A stretch of 64,000 nucleotides of DNA, taken from assembly GCF_024129865.1 (NCBI RefSeq), contig NZ_JAMYFE010000058.1, positions 62,001 to 126,000 on the forward strand, in the 5' to 3' direction. Numbering within the stretch: position 1 is the stretch's first letter; each line of letters starts with the position of its first letter. A program made the position numbers and the translations under genes. The stretch is from Stieleria tagensis. GTDB lineage: Bacteria > Planctomycetota > Planctomycetia > Pirellulales > Pirellulaceae. Shown here in pieces: positions 53,973-62,831 of this stretch. Below the pieces are notes generated by a model that was not told the origin of the DNA, ran no database searches, and worked only from the letters and a program-made list of their open reading frames with translations.

Positions 53973-56408
53973 ATGGATGATCCCCACAACGATGCCGTCG
54001 ACAACTCGCTGTATCGAGAATTGACGCCGCCCCAACGAGACGCGGTCGGGCACATCGACGGCCCGATGTTGATTTTGGCGGGCCCCGGCAGTGGCAAAAC
54101 ACGCGTGGTGACGCACCGCATCGCCTATCTGTTGTCGCAAGACATTCCCGATTGGCAAATCGCCGCGCTAACGTTCACCAACAAAGCCGCTGACGAAATG
54201 CGACTGCGAGTCGATCGTCTGGCGCCCGGCCAAAATGTTTGGATGGGGACCTTCCACCGGTTCTGTGCCCAACTGCTGCGACGCTACGCAACGATGGTCG
54301 GGCTGCACGAAAATTATTCGATTTACGATACCTCGGACTCCAAACAGGCGATGAAGCGGGCGATCGAGGCCGCCGGGGTCAGCACCAGTCATGCCTCGCC
54401 AGACCAAATCGCCAACTCGATCAGCAAAGCCAAAAACCAGCTGATCACGCCCGAGGTCATGCAGAATCAACATCTGTCACCCAAAGACACGGTGGCGGCC
54501 AAGGTCTATCCGGTCTACCAACGGCAATTGCTAACGGCCAACGCGGTCGATTTTGACGACTTGTTGCTACACATCGCGAATCTGCTGCGGCATAACCCGG
54601 AACTGCGCTCCGAACTGGACCAGCGGTTTCGCTACATCCTGGTGGACGAATACCAAGACACCAATCTGGCTCAATACGCAATCGTCCGCGCACTGTCGAT
54701 CGACCACCCCAATCTGTCGGTCACCGGCGATCCGGATCAATCGATCTATGGCTGGCGCGGCGCGGACTTGAACAACATTCTGGATTTCGAAAAGGATTAC
54801 CCGGCGGTCAAAACGGTCCGCCTGGAACAAAACTATCGCAGCACACCAAACGTGTTGCGAGTCGCCGACCAACTGATCCGTCACAACCGTCGCCGCAAAC
54901 AAAAGGACTTGTTCACCGACAACGACGAAGGCGATGCGGTGATTCTGCGGTTGTTCGAGACCGGGTACGAAGAAGCCGATTCGATCGCCGATGAAATCGT
55001 TGCCGCAATCTCGTCGGGCACCGCTCAAGCCAACGACTTTGCGATTTTCTGTCGGATGAATTCGCTGACGCGTTCGCTGGAACACGCCTTACGCGGACGC
55101 GGTGTGCCCTACCAAATCGTTAACGGCGTCGAGTTTTATCAGCGCAAAGAAATCAAAGACGTCTTGGCCTATTTGCACCTGATCAATAACCCCGGACACG
55201 ACGTCGCCCTGACCCGTGTGATCAACACACCGACTCGCGGAATCGGTGCCAAAACGGTGGAGCGAATTCAACAGTTCGCAGACATCAATCGAATCCCGAT
55301 GCTCGAAGCAGCACGCCGCGCCGACCAAATCGAATCGCTTGCCAAACGTAGCAAGACGATGGTCAAAAAGTTTATCGCGATCTATGACCGTGTGGCGACC
55401 AAAGCCACCGCGCCGCTGGAAGACTTGATGCGGTTCTTGGTGCAAGAAACCGGGTATGACAAATTCCTGGAAAAGAGTGCCGTTGATAGCGATGATGCCA
55501 GTGCCTTGGCAAATGTCGACGAACTGATTAGTGCCGCGGTTGACTTTGACCGTCGCCATCCCGACGACGGATCGCTGGAAGCATTTTTGGAACAGGTCGC
55601 CTTGGTCAGTGACACCGATGCCTTCGAAGAAAGCGACCAACGCGTCACGCTGATGACGCTGCACGCCTCCAAAGGACTGGAATTTCCACGCGTGTTCATC
55701 GTCGGCGTGGAAGACGACCTGCTGCCGCACAAACGGTCCAAGGAAGACGACGCCCAATTCGAAGAGGAGCGGCGATTGTTGTTCGTCGGGATCACCCGCG
55801 CCCAACAATGGTTGCAACTGAGTTGCTGTAAACGACGCATGATTCGCGGCGATACCCGTCCGGTGATCCCCAGCCCGTTCTTGAACGAACTTCCACTGGA
55901 CGAAATGCAGCGGATCGAATCAGCCGTCCGTCGTGATTGGTTCGACCAAGACGTCGATCAAAGTTGCCCCGACACATGGGATCTACCGGAAATCCAAGTC
56001 AATCGGGCCGCCACCGCGGACAATGGTGCCGACACGTCGTTTGACTTTGGCGCCAACCACGCCGCAATCGATGACGACGATGCATTGATCGATCAAACCA
56101 ACGAACCGGTCACCGCATTTGACGCCAGCGATTCCAACCCGCCGACAACCGCATCACCAGACAAAGCGTCGGCAAACAATGCGATCCCTGACATCGGCGT
56201 CCTCAAGACGGCAGCCGATCTGTTGACGACCAACCGCCCGCCCCTGACGGCGTTTCGCGAAGGCACCACGGTGCGGCACTACGAGTACGGCGAAGGCACG
56301 ATTTTGGCCGTCAGCGGACGCGGCCCCAAACGAATGGCCCGCGTTCAGTTTGCCGACGAAGAACGCAATTTCCGCCTGGCATTCGCCAAACTAGAAGTCG
56401 TCCAATAG
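53973..56408 (+). CDS. pcrA: UvrD/PcrA-type superfamily 1 DNA helicase
   Basis: 811 aa from ATG 53973; a TTG at 53955 is less likely. A 3'-5' helicase for repair and removal of proteins from DNA. All SF1 motifs are present: LAGPGSGKTRVVTHRI, ALTFTNKAADEMRLRV, GTFHRFCAQLLRRYA, LVDEYQDTN, GDPDQSIYGWRGA, EQNYRST, LMTLHASKGLEFP and LLFVGITRAQ. The C-terminal ~50 residues (GTTVRHYEYGEGTILAVSG ... ARVQFADEERNFRLAFAKLEVV) form the Tudor-like end seen in PcrA, which binds RNA polymerase. A linker of ~130 acidic residues precedes it. Confidence 0.95.
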   Translation: MDDPHNDAVDNSLYRELTPPQRDAVGHIDGPMLILAGPGSGKTRVVTHRIAYLLSQDIPDWQIAALTFTNKAADEMRLRVDRLAPGQNVWMGTFHRFCAQLLRRYATMVGLHENYSIYDTSDSKQAMKRAIEAAGVSTSHASPDQIANSISKAKNQLITPEVMQNQHLSPKDTVAAKVYPVYQRQLLTANAVDFDDLLLHIANLLRHNPELRSELDQRFRYILVDEYQDTNLAQYAIVRALSIDHPNLSVTGDPDQSIYGWRGADLNNILDFEKDYPAVKTVRLEQNYRSTPNVLRVADQLIRHNRRRKQKDLFTDNDEGDAVILRLFETGYEEADSIADEIVAAISSGTAQANDFAIFCRMNSLTRSLEHALRGRGVPYQIVNGVEFYQRKEIKDVLAYLHLINNPGHDVALTRVINTPTRGIGAKTVERIQQFADINRIPMLEAARRADQIESLAKRSKTMVKKFIAIYDRVATKATAPLEDLMRFLVQETGYDKFLEKSAVDSDDASALANVDELISAAVDFDRRHPDDGSLEAFLEQVALVSDTDAFEESDQRVTLMTLHASKGLEFPRVFIVGVEDDLLPHKRSKEDDAQFEEERRLLFVGITRAQQWLQLSCCKRRMIRGDTRPVIPSPFLNELPLDEMQRIESAVRRDWFDQDVDQSCPDTWDLPEIQVNRAATADNGADTSFDFGANHAAIDDDDALIDQTNEPVTAFDASDSNPPTTASPDKASANNAIPDIGVLKTAADLLTTNRPPLTAFREGTTVRHYEYGEGTILAVSGRGPKRMARVQFADEERNFRLAFAKLEVVQ

Positions 56409-56585
56409 CTCCACACCGTTGGAGTTCACGCTTTAGCGTGTCGGTACCCAACCCCAACCGTAACAACCTGAAGGTTGAACTCCACACCGTTGGAGTTCAC
56501 GCTTTAGCGTGTCGGTACCCAACCCCAGCCGTAACAACCTGAAGGTTGAATTCCAACGGTTTGGAATTCACGCTTCAGCGTGTCT
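56409..56585. repeat. 2.5 tandem copies of a 71-bp double-hairpin repeat
   Basis: Units start at 56409, 56480 and 56551 (period 71, last one truncated). Each full unit holds two small palindromes, CACGCTTTAGCGTG and CAACCTGAAGGTTG. The first unit begins directly at the pcrA stop. One 29-base part also occurs at 27180-27208. It occupies the junction between convergent genes. Confidence 0.92.
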
Positions 56586-56607
56586 GGCCCCACCTGAATC
56601 CCACAAC

Positions 56608-58032
56608 CTACAACTTGATTGCCAGCGGATCTTTCATCTCTTGCTGTAGAGCTTTGAAACGCTGCTTCAGTTCCTGCAGCGTTTCGGCATGCTGCGGCGA
56701 TGCCGCCAGGTCGTTCATCTCCAATGGGTCCGCTTGAATGTCAAACAACCGCACCACGTCGACATCGGGATAGATGATCAACTTGTATTGGTCAGTCCGC
56801 AAACTTCGTTGCTTGTCCAGATAGGCACCATAGATCACGTCGTAGGGACTTTCACCACCTTCGATCATCGGCAATAGACTGTGGAACTGGACGTGGTTGG
56901 GTTTGTCGACGCCCGCCAATTGCAAGGTCGTCGGCATGATGTCCTGCAAGTACACCGGAGCATCGATCTTGCGGCCGGCTGCAACGTCCGGCCCGATCAC
57001 AAACAAGGGCACTCGCACGCTGTGGTCATACAGATTTTGCTTGCCCATCAGCCCGTGCTGTCCACAAGCCAAACCGTGATCTGCGGTGAAGAAGATCCAG
57101 GTGTTGTCCGCTTTTCCCGACGCCTGCAGGGAGTCCAAAATTCGTCCGATCATCGTGTCCATGTGCGTGATGATCGCGTAATATTCTTGACGATTGGTTT
57201 TGACCGCGTAGGGCGTCCGGGGAAACGGTGCCAATCGTTCGTCACGCAATTTGTGCCCGGCCCCCATCGCTTCGGCATAGGGATACTCTGGCAAAAAGTT
57301 TTCTGGCAGCTGAACCTGCTCGACGGGATACTTGGCGACATATTCCGCGGGCGATTGCCTGGGGTCGTGTGGTGCATTGAAGGCCAAGTACATGAAGAAC
57401 GGATCGTTTTTCTGACTCGCTTCTTCGATGAAATCCACCGAGTGTTTCGCGACGACTTCACTCCAGTGTGTGCCGCCTTCCCAGAACCCACCAAACTTCG
57501 GATCACTGGGCGACCACGGATCGGTGATTTCACCGGATTCTGGATCAACGATCGGCCGGTTGTATCCCGTTTCCGTTTGCTTGGGCATCCCGCCACGCAC
57601 GTCACGAACTACATCAAACGACTTGGCGGCGTCGGCCCGGCAGTGCCATTTCCCGGTCATGTAGGTGTGATAGCCGGCGGATTTCATGTACTCGCCCCAC
57701 CATCGCCCCTGCTGACGCTCTCGCTCGGACGTCGCCCAAACCGGTTCGGCGTCCCAAATGAACCGCCCTGAATTCAACATCATGCGACTGGCGACACAAA
57801 CCGCACCGGACCAAGACCCCATGTTGTAGGCATGTGTGAACGTCGTGCCTCGCTTGGCCAATCGATCCAAATTCGGCGTTTCCACTTCTTCGTTTCCCAG
57901 TGCCGCGATCGTGTCAAAGCACTGGTCGTCAGCAAAAATGAAAACGATGTTAGGTCGTTCATCGGCGCGAGCGACCGATGACAGGCCGACCGTGGACAAA
58001 CAGGCAATCAAATAGGTCAAGCGTGCAAACAT
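56608..58032 (-). CDS. Secreted sulfatase (family S1), CVASR type
   Basis: 474 aa from ATG 58032; a signal peptide starts at once (MFARLTYLIACLSTVGLSSVARA), while the longer frame to 58110 does not give one. Motifs: NIVFIFADDQCFDTIAAL, SGAVCVASRMMLNSGRF, TGKWHCRADAAK, IFFTADHGLACGQHGL and YDLx-like end RLFDIQADPLEMNDLA. The formylglycine motif is C-V-A-S-R, with Ala where most have Pro; the C-x-[PA]-x-R rule allows this. It is divergent in sequence from the two sulfatases at 35-39 kb. The third sulfatase in 23 kb. Confidence 0.92.
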   Translation of the reverse strand: MFARLTYLIACLSTVGLSSVARADERPNIVFIFADDQCFDTIAALGNEEVETPNLDRLAKRGTTFTHAYNMGSWSGAVCVASRMMLNSGRFIWDAEPVWATSERERQQGRWWGEYMKSAGYHTYMTGKWHCRADAAKSFDVVRDVRGGMPKQTETGYNRPIVDPESGEITDPWSPSDPKFGGFWEGGTHWSEVVAKHSVDFIEEASQKNDPFFMYLAFNAPHDPRQSPAEYVAKYPVEQVQLPENFLPEYPYAEAMGAGHKLRDERLAPFPRTPYAVKTNRQEYYAIITHMDTMIGRILDSLQASGKADNTWIFFTADHGLACGQHGLMGKQNLYDHSVRVPLFVIGPDVAAGRKIDAPVYLQDIMPTTLQLAGVDKPNHVQFHSLLPMIEGGESPYDVIYGAYLDKQRSLRTDQYKLIIYPDVDVVRLFDIQADPLEMNDLAASPQHAETLQELKQRFKALQQEMKDPLAIKL

Positions 58033-58175
58033 GAGAGAGTGAGTGTGTTGGCAGGGGAACGTGGGGAATCGCTCAGAGCGGTATCCGCCCAAGATAATCC
58101 AAAACAGCACTGTCCGGGGAAGCCGCGCGCACGATGCTGAAACCTCAGCCTGTCCCCCTTGTCACTCTCTGGGCA

Positions 58176-59102
58176 CTACGACCGACGGCGTCGCTGCCAG
58201 ACGAACATCGTTCCGATGCTGGCCATTAACGCCATGCAACTGGGTTCCGGAACCGCGGTGATGGTCAGATTGTCCAACGCGAAATAGGACGGTGTGTTCA
58301 TCCCGTAGTCGCTCGTATCGCTCGATTCCAAGTTAAAATGCAGACTACGAGCACCAGCGAGAGAACCGAAATCGAGTGTCGTCCAATCGTCAACGATGTA
58401 GTCATCGGCGCTATCGGCGAAACGAAAATCCGCCAACAGAAAGTCGACGGTTGTCCCCAAAACCTGGTCACTTGCGTCGACGCCATATACGGTCAACTTC
58501 AAAAAATCCGGGTCCGTTCCACCGGCGCCCCCAAATTGCTTGGCAAATCCGTCGCCGTCTCGCATCGAAAGTCCAGTGTAGGTGGTATTGGTCACCATGG
58601 CTGACCGGGCCACTGTGTTGGCAGGCAAATAAAGACTTGGCAACTGTCGCAGTTGGTTTGCATCGGTCGGATCGAGAACCAACGACGGTCCGATCACTGG
58701 CGTGGTTTGGGTGTCACGGTAGCCAAACGCGACCCCATAGTTGGAAGACCCCAGGGCACCTGAACCGGCGATGGCGCTGTACTGGTTGCCGAAGCCCGGC
58801 GTCAAGCTATCGGTGTGGTTGGAGACGGCAAAACCACCCCAACTGAAATCGCTACTGCTGTTGGAAAACCCGACTCCGTCCACCGCAAATGTCCCGACCT
58901 GTTCCTGTTGCGATCCCCACCAGTAGTGTCGAGTTTCTTCCACCGCATTTGCTGCGGGGCCGTCGAAGACGCCTGTGGAATCAAGTGAAAAACTTTCGAA
59001 ATCAACAATGGAATCGGCGTGGGTTGTCACGGACATCGCCATCACAATCACCGATGACAAAAAAATCAAAGAGGATGGACGTCGTGGTTGCATCAGTTTC
59101 AT
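58176..59102 (-). CDS. DUF4465 domain protein with PEP-CTERM sorting signal
   Basis: 308 aa from ATG 59102 (frame opens at a TTG, 59108). A Sec signal peptide (LSSVIVMAMSVTTHA) is followed by a DUF4465 domain. Family blocks are clear: IVDFESFSLDSTGVFDG, FSWGGFAVSNHTDSLTPGF, NQYSAIAG, MVTNTTYTGLSMRDGDGFAKQFGG, DPDFLKLTVYG, DFLLADFRFAD, DYIVDDWTTLDF and SSDTSDYGMNTPSYFALDNL. The C-terminus is a PEP-CTERM tripartite signal (VPEPS, hydrophobic stretch, RRRR). It lies 19 bases after the DUF1289-pseudopilin gene, downstream of the cobalamin riboswitch. I recall DUF4465 proteins in Bacteroides B12-uptake loci (BtuH-like), which fits a cobalamin-binding role; this is from memory. Confidence 0.87.
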   Translation of the reverse strand: MKLMQPRRPSSLIFLSSVIVMAMSVTTHADSIVDFESFSLDSTGVFDGPAANAVEETRHYWWGSQQEQVGTFAVDGVGFSNSSSDFSWGGFAVSNHTDSLTPGFGNQYSAIAGSGALGSSNYGVAFGYRDTQTTPVIGPSLVLDPTDANQLRQLPSLYLPANTVARSAMVTNTTYTGLSMRDGDGFAKQFGGAGGTDPDFLKLTVYGVDASDQVLGTTVDFLLADFRFADSADDYIVDDWTTLDFGSLAGARSLHFNLESSDTSDYGMNTPSYFALDNLTITAVPEPSCMALMASIGTMFVWQRRRRS

Positions 59103-59121
59103 TTTCAATCATTCAAAGGGT

Positions 59122-60273
59122 TTAAAAATCAGTAATCCATTCGCCGCCACGTCGTGACAACAAGGCGGCAAACACTGCCAAATCAAGCTGCTCGGTGATC
59201 AATCGCGCCGAACCGTCGGCCAACAGGAAATGCGATCCGCCGGGGTGATAGCTGTGAAACTCCTGGCCAAAATCACAGAAACCGCCTTCTAGACTTTTTA
59301 GCGCTGGTGAGCATGACGACCAAGACGTTCCCGCTTTCACCTGGGCGTTGATCGGTGCACTTTGGTCAAACAGGTTCTTGTGTCCGATCCAAATCGAATG
59401 TCGGCCTTCGGGGGCTTCGCCGAGCGCGATGGTGTTGGATGAACCATCCAGGATGTCTCGCATCCCGATCTGGGGATCTTTGCCAAACAACAACACACCG
59501 CGACCGGTGCCGGATGAAATTCCAATGTCGGCATAGTTGTTCTGGCAATTGGTTCGTGGCGCACAACGCAAACCACGTTCGCCATAGTTGCCACCGTAAT
59601 CGGTGCGTCCAAACCGCACCGTTGCTGTCAACGTGTCCCCATTGGGTCGACGAAGCACGGACTTGGGCGCCGAGGGACACAGATAGGTCGGCACGATCAC
59701 AGCCCCCGGGGCGTGGTTGACGCGATCCAAGTAGGGCACGTCCAAATCGATCTGTTGATACAACGCGGACTGTTCAATGAATGGCAACAGCGCCGTGCCC
59801 CAACTCGGTCGCCACAAACGTTTCAACGCCGGATTGGTTGCACTGGCGACACCTGCACCACCAAAGGGGAACTTGTTGTAGGCCGCGTGGTAGCTGTGCA
59901 GCCCCAGCCCCAACTGTTTCAGATGATTGACACATTGCACCCGCCGAGCCGCCTCGCGAACCGATTGCACGGCGGGCAGCAACAGCGCTATCAAAATGCC
60001 AATGATGCTGATCACAACCAGCAGTTCGACCAAGGTGAATGCCGGACGTTTGGGCAACGGGACCGCTTGTTTAGCCGCCAGCCGCGCCCGTGCCGCGACG
60101 ACGACCTGTTGTCGCCGCTGGTTGTCCAGCGAACTCCATGACGCGATCTCATTGCGAGTGCGACCACAGCCGATGCAAACCTGATCAGCTGCCAGCGCAC
60201 AACGCGCGGTACACGGCGATGGCAGCGGACCTGGCGCCGGTTCTGAATCTGCCGCTCTCAAAGAGTCTGACAT
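59122..60273 (-). CDS. DUF1289 domain fused in frame to a DUF1559 pseudopilin
   Basis: 383 aa from ATG 60273, with AGGGTG ahead. Residues ~18-70 match DUF1289 (PSPCTARCALAADQVCIGCGRTRNEIASW), a small four-cysteine domain, probably metal or Fe-S binding. Residues ~82-110 are a type II pseudopilin N-terminus (PAFTLVELLVVISIIGILIALLLPAVQ). DUF1559 text follows (AARRVQCVNHLKQLGLGLHSYH, DGSSNTIALGEAPE, HPGGSHFLLADGSARLI). Pseudopilins normally begin with a short basic leader; here the leader is a whole domain. An in-frame TTG at 60057 would give a normal 5-residue leader (M-PKRPA), so two overlapping products are possible. First gene after the riboswitch. Confidence 0.85.
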   Translation of the reverse strand: MSDSLRAADSEPAPGPLPSPCTARCALAADQVCIGCGRTRNEIASWSSLDNQRRQQVVVAARARLAAKQAVPLPKRPAFTLVELLVVISIIGILIALLLPAVQSVREAARRVQCVNHLKQLGLGLHSYHAAYNKFPFGGAGVASATNPALKRLWRPSWGTALLPFIEQSALYQQIDLDVPYLDRVNHAPGAVIVPTYLCPSAPKSVLRRPNGDTLTATVRFGRTDYGGNYGERGLRCAPRTNCQNNYADIGISSGTGRGVLLFGKDPQIGMRDILDGSSNTIALGEAPEGRHSIWIGHKNLFDQSAPINAQVKAGTSWSSCSPALKSLEGGFCDFGQEFHSYHPGGSHFLLADGSARLITEQLDLAVFAALLSRRGGEWITDF

Positions 60274-60454
60274 CGGTTGAAACACCCTGTTTGATCACCC
60301 CTGACGGAGCAATCCATCGCTGAGCGCACCCTCGCGGTCGGCTTCGGATTCGAAACTCAGCTGCGTGATGATCGGAAATGGTCCAATGCAGGGCAGGTGC
60401 CACACATTGCAACGTTTGCCTCAATCCAAGAAGGCACGAAAACGTCTCATTCAA

Positions 60455-60695
60455 GGTAGGTCTTCTGACTCACCACCATTTCCAATCGCTCACAGCCTTC
60501 TCACTTGGTTTTGACGTTCGAAACTCGCGTTCCCAACAATCCAATCACAAGCAATGGCTCTTCCAATAGAAGGAGCGACGGATGCGATCCCCTGGATCGC
60601 AGGCGGCACACAGCGGCCGGACCGTCCCGGTATTTCACCGGAGTTCCCTGTTCGCTCGCCCGACAGAAATCGAACGAGTCACCTTGAACGCACGA
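60455..60695 (-). promoter_or_regulatory. Cobalamin riboswitch
   Basis: Read on the minus strand, the B12-box core is clear: AACAGGGAA (60652-60644), GGTGAAAT (60639-60632), GGGACGG (60628-60622), CCGGCCGCTGTGTG (60620-60607) and GAGCCATTG (60560-60552). GGTGACTCG precedes the core (60682 downwards). GAGTCAGAAGACCTACC (60471-60455) closes the aptamer. The order and spacing match the cobalamin aptamer. It lies 180 bases upstream of the DUF1289-pseudopilin start. No T-rich terminator follows, so control may be at translation or by RNA stability. Cobalamin would normally switch off the genes downstream. Confidence 0.9.
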
Positions 60696-60788
60696 CAAAC
60701 TACTGGCTGGCAGGGCTTTGTCAACTGCCTTTCCAATTCAATTGGAATGCCAAAACGCCACCTGGAATCCTTCACTCTCCCCAGCCCT

Positions 60789-62189
60789 TCAAGCCCACTG
60801 GTGTGGTCGGCCGATCAGCGATTCTAGATCGGCAAAGAATTCGGGATAGGTTTTTCCGGTGCAGGCGGGATCGACCACCGCGACGTTGTCGGCCGCCAGC
60901 CCGGCCAGCGAAAGACTCATCGCCATTCGATGATCGTGATAGGTTTGCAACACGGCCGGACGAATCCCATCGGCGGGCGGATCGATGGTCATTCCATCTT
61001 CATGCTCCTGCACCGTCGCGCCCAACTTTCGTAACTCCGTTGCCAAGTCACCAATGCGATCGGTTTCCTTGAAACGATTGTGGGCGACACCACGCACCCG
61101 CGTCGGTCCATCGGCGAACAAAGCGACCACGGCCAAGGTTTGCACGGTGTCACTGATGGCATTCATATCGACATCAATCCCCCGCGCGGCGCGACCCGAG
61201 ATCGTCATCCCATCAGAATTCGATTCAAAGGCACATCCCATCTGTTCCAAGACGCGGCAAAACCCCACATCACCTTGCATCGCGTCGGGCGTCAAACCTT
61301 GCACGGTCACGCGGCCACCGGTGATCGCCGCCGCGGCCCAAAAGTAGCTGGCTGCGGAAGCATCGGGCTCGATCGCGTAGGAGATCCCTTGGTAGCCCCC
61401 GCCACTGACGACCACTCGCGTGGAAACCGTTTCTGTCGCTGACCGATCGATATCGTTGATCGCGACCGTCGCGCCGAACGAGCGCATCACCGCTGCCGTC
61501 ATTTCCACATAGGGACGGGAAACCAATTCGCCGATCACATCGATTTCAATCGCATCGACAGCGGTGTCGCCGCGGGCGAATAGCGCGATCGGTGCGGCCA
61601 TCATCAGCCCGCTCAGGTACTGGCTGCTGACACTGCCGCCGACCTGCATGCAGTTGTTTTGCCAACCGCTTGAATCGATCACCACCGGAGGACAGCCCTG
61701 TGCAGACTCGGTTCGGATCCTGCCGCTTTGAACCATCGACAACGCATCCACCAAATCTGCGATCGGTCGTTGGTGCATCCGATCGACGCCATGCAAGCGA
61801 TATTTTCCTGCAGCCGCCGATAAGGCAGCGGTCAAGAATCGAATGGTGGTTCCACTATTGGCGATGAACAATTCTTGTTGAGTGTCATCACAGGGTCGCC
61901 GTTGGGTGCCGTCGACCAACAATGTCTGGCCGCCGTCTTGAACGTCGATCATGACGCCGCACTTGCGCAGCCCCTGGATCATCACCGTCGTGTCTTCGCT
62001 GCGCAGCGCGCCGCTGAGGGTGGACTGTCCGTTGGCCATTGCCGCACAGACCAGTGCGCGATTGGTCAGACTTTTGCTGCCCGGGGGGCGAATGATGCCG
62101 TCGACCGGACCGCCGGGTTGGACCGAGACACGAGCCGGTGTGGACTGGGCCGGTGTGGACTGGGATTGAGAATCGGTGGAAGACGTCAT
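60789..62189 (-). CDS. aroA: 3-phosphoshikimate 1-carboxyvinyltransferase (EPSP synthase)
   Basis: 466 aa. It joins shikimate 3-phosphate and PEP in the shikimate pathway to aromatic amino acids. Family motifs: GIIRPPGSKSLTNRALVCAAM, FIANSGTTIRFLTAAL, QYLSGLMMAAPIA, SYAIEPDASAASYFWAAA, GVAHNRFKETDRIG and QTYHDHRMAMSLSLAGL. The N-terminal ~25 residues are a Ser/Gln/Thr-rich extension. The GTTIRF segment reads SGTTIRF in place of the common G-T/N-A-G-T-A-x-R. It lies upstream of the riboswitch, on the same strand, and is probably transcribed separately. Confidence 0.95.
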   Translation of the reverse strand: MTSSTDSQSQSTPAQSTPARVSVQPGGPVDGIIRPPGSKSLTNRALVCAAMANGQSTLSGALRSEDTTVMIQGLRKCGVMIDVQDGGQTLLVDGTQRRPCDDTQQELFIANSGTTIRFLTAALSAAAGKYRLHGVDRMHQRPIADLVDALSMVQSGRIRTESAQGCPPVVIDSSGWQNNCMQVGGSVSSQYLSGLMMAAPIALFARGDTAVDAIEIDVIGELVSRPYVEMTAAVMRSFGATVAINDIDRSATETVSTRVVVSGGGYQGISYAIEPDASAASYFWAAAAITGGRVTVQGLTPDAMQGDVGFCRVLEQMGCAFESNSDGMTISGRAARGIDVDMNAISDTVQTLAVVALFADGPTRVRGVAHNRFKETDRIGDLATELRKLGATVQEHEDGMTIDPPADGIRPAVLQTYHDHRMAMSLSLAGLAADNVAVVDPACTGKTYPEFFADLESLIGRPHQWA

Positions 62190-62345
62190 TCGATCGATGG
62201 GTCAGCAGGTACGACTTGGCGGCAGATTCAACGCTCAGAACAAAACGTCTGATCGTGAGCGATTATTGCGAATCGCCGCCAAGTCCATAACCCAGAGACC
62301 TCCGAGCCGACCGACATCGGGGGCGGATCTTTAACAAACTCCACG

Positions 62346-62410
62346 ACCGCACTGAGAGACTCCACTACCGCACAGAGAGACGACTGCGAGACGACCGCAC
62401 AGAGAGTCAG
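62346..62410. repeat. Three near-copies of a CCGCACAGAGAG element
   Basis: ACCGCACTGAGAG, ACCGCACAGAGAG and ACCGCACAGAGAG occur at about 62346, 62367 and 62394. The copies lie between the hypothetical membrane gene and aroA. Confidence 0.6.
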
Positions 62411-62679
62411 ATTGCGATTTGGCCTTCGCGGCTGGGAACCATGAACACGCCCAAGACCATCATCCCTAGCGTCATCGTGTGGATCAACCAAACCTCGTCG
62501 TGGCGGATCACCGTTCGCAACGTGACCAAACTGATGATCACCAACGCGACCAAGAACCGACGTTCGGCACGGCGCAATGCTTCACCGACACACAATTTGG
62601 TTGCCAGCAAAGCCCATAATCCAAGGAGTGGCAGGGCCGAAGCATCAACGACAGCGGCAAGTAGGGAGAGTTCAGGCAT
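62407..62679 (-). CDS. Small membrane protein, function unknown
   Basis: 90 aa from ATG 62679; the frame extends to 62700. Three hydrophobic stretches are seen (LSLLAAVVDASALPLLGLWALLAT, RRFLVALVIISLVTL, LIHTMTLGMMVLGVFMV). No family is recognised. An RBS-like GGGAG precedes the ATG, and the length and hydrophobic pattern support a real gene. Confidence 0.6.
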   Translation of the reverse strand: MPELSLLAAVVDASALPLLGLWALLATKLCVGEALRRAERRFLVALVIISLVTLRTVIRHDEVWLIHTMTLGMMVLGVFMVPSREGQIAI

Positions 62680-62831
62680 GGCGATCCATCGTCCAGGCAA
62701 GCGAAAAGATGAGTGAGCTGGCAGGGCGCGTCATACGCCCTGCCAACGACACAATCGCAATTCCGCAGTCGACCTGGGAAGTCGGACTTTAACGAAAATT
62801 GAAAAGAATGCGAAAAAACTTGCGGCCGCCG

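Noticed and set aside
60185-60454. 89-aa minus-strand frame starting right after the riboswitch
   Set aside because: It overlaps the DUF1289-pseudopilin start in another frame and has no recognisable domain. A leader peptide cannot be fully excluded.
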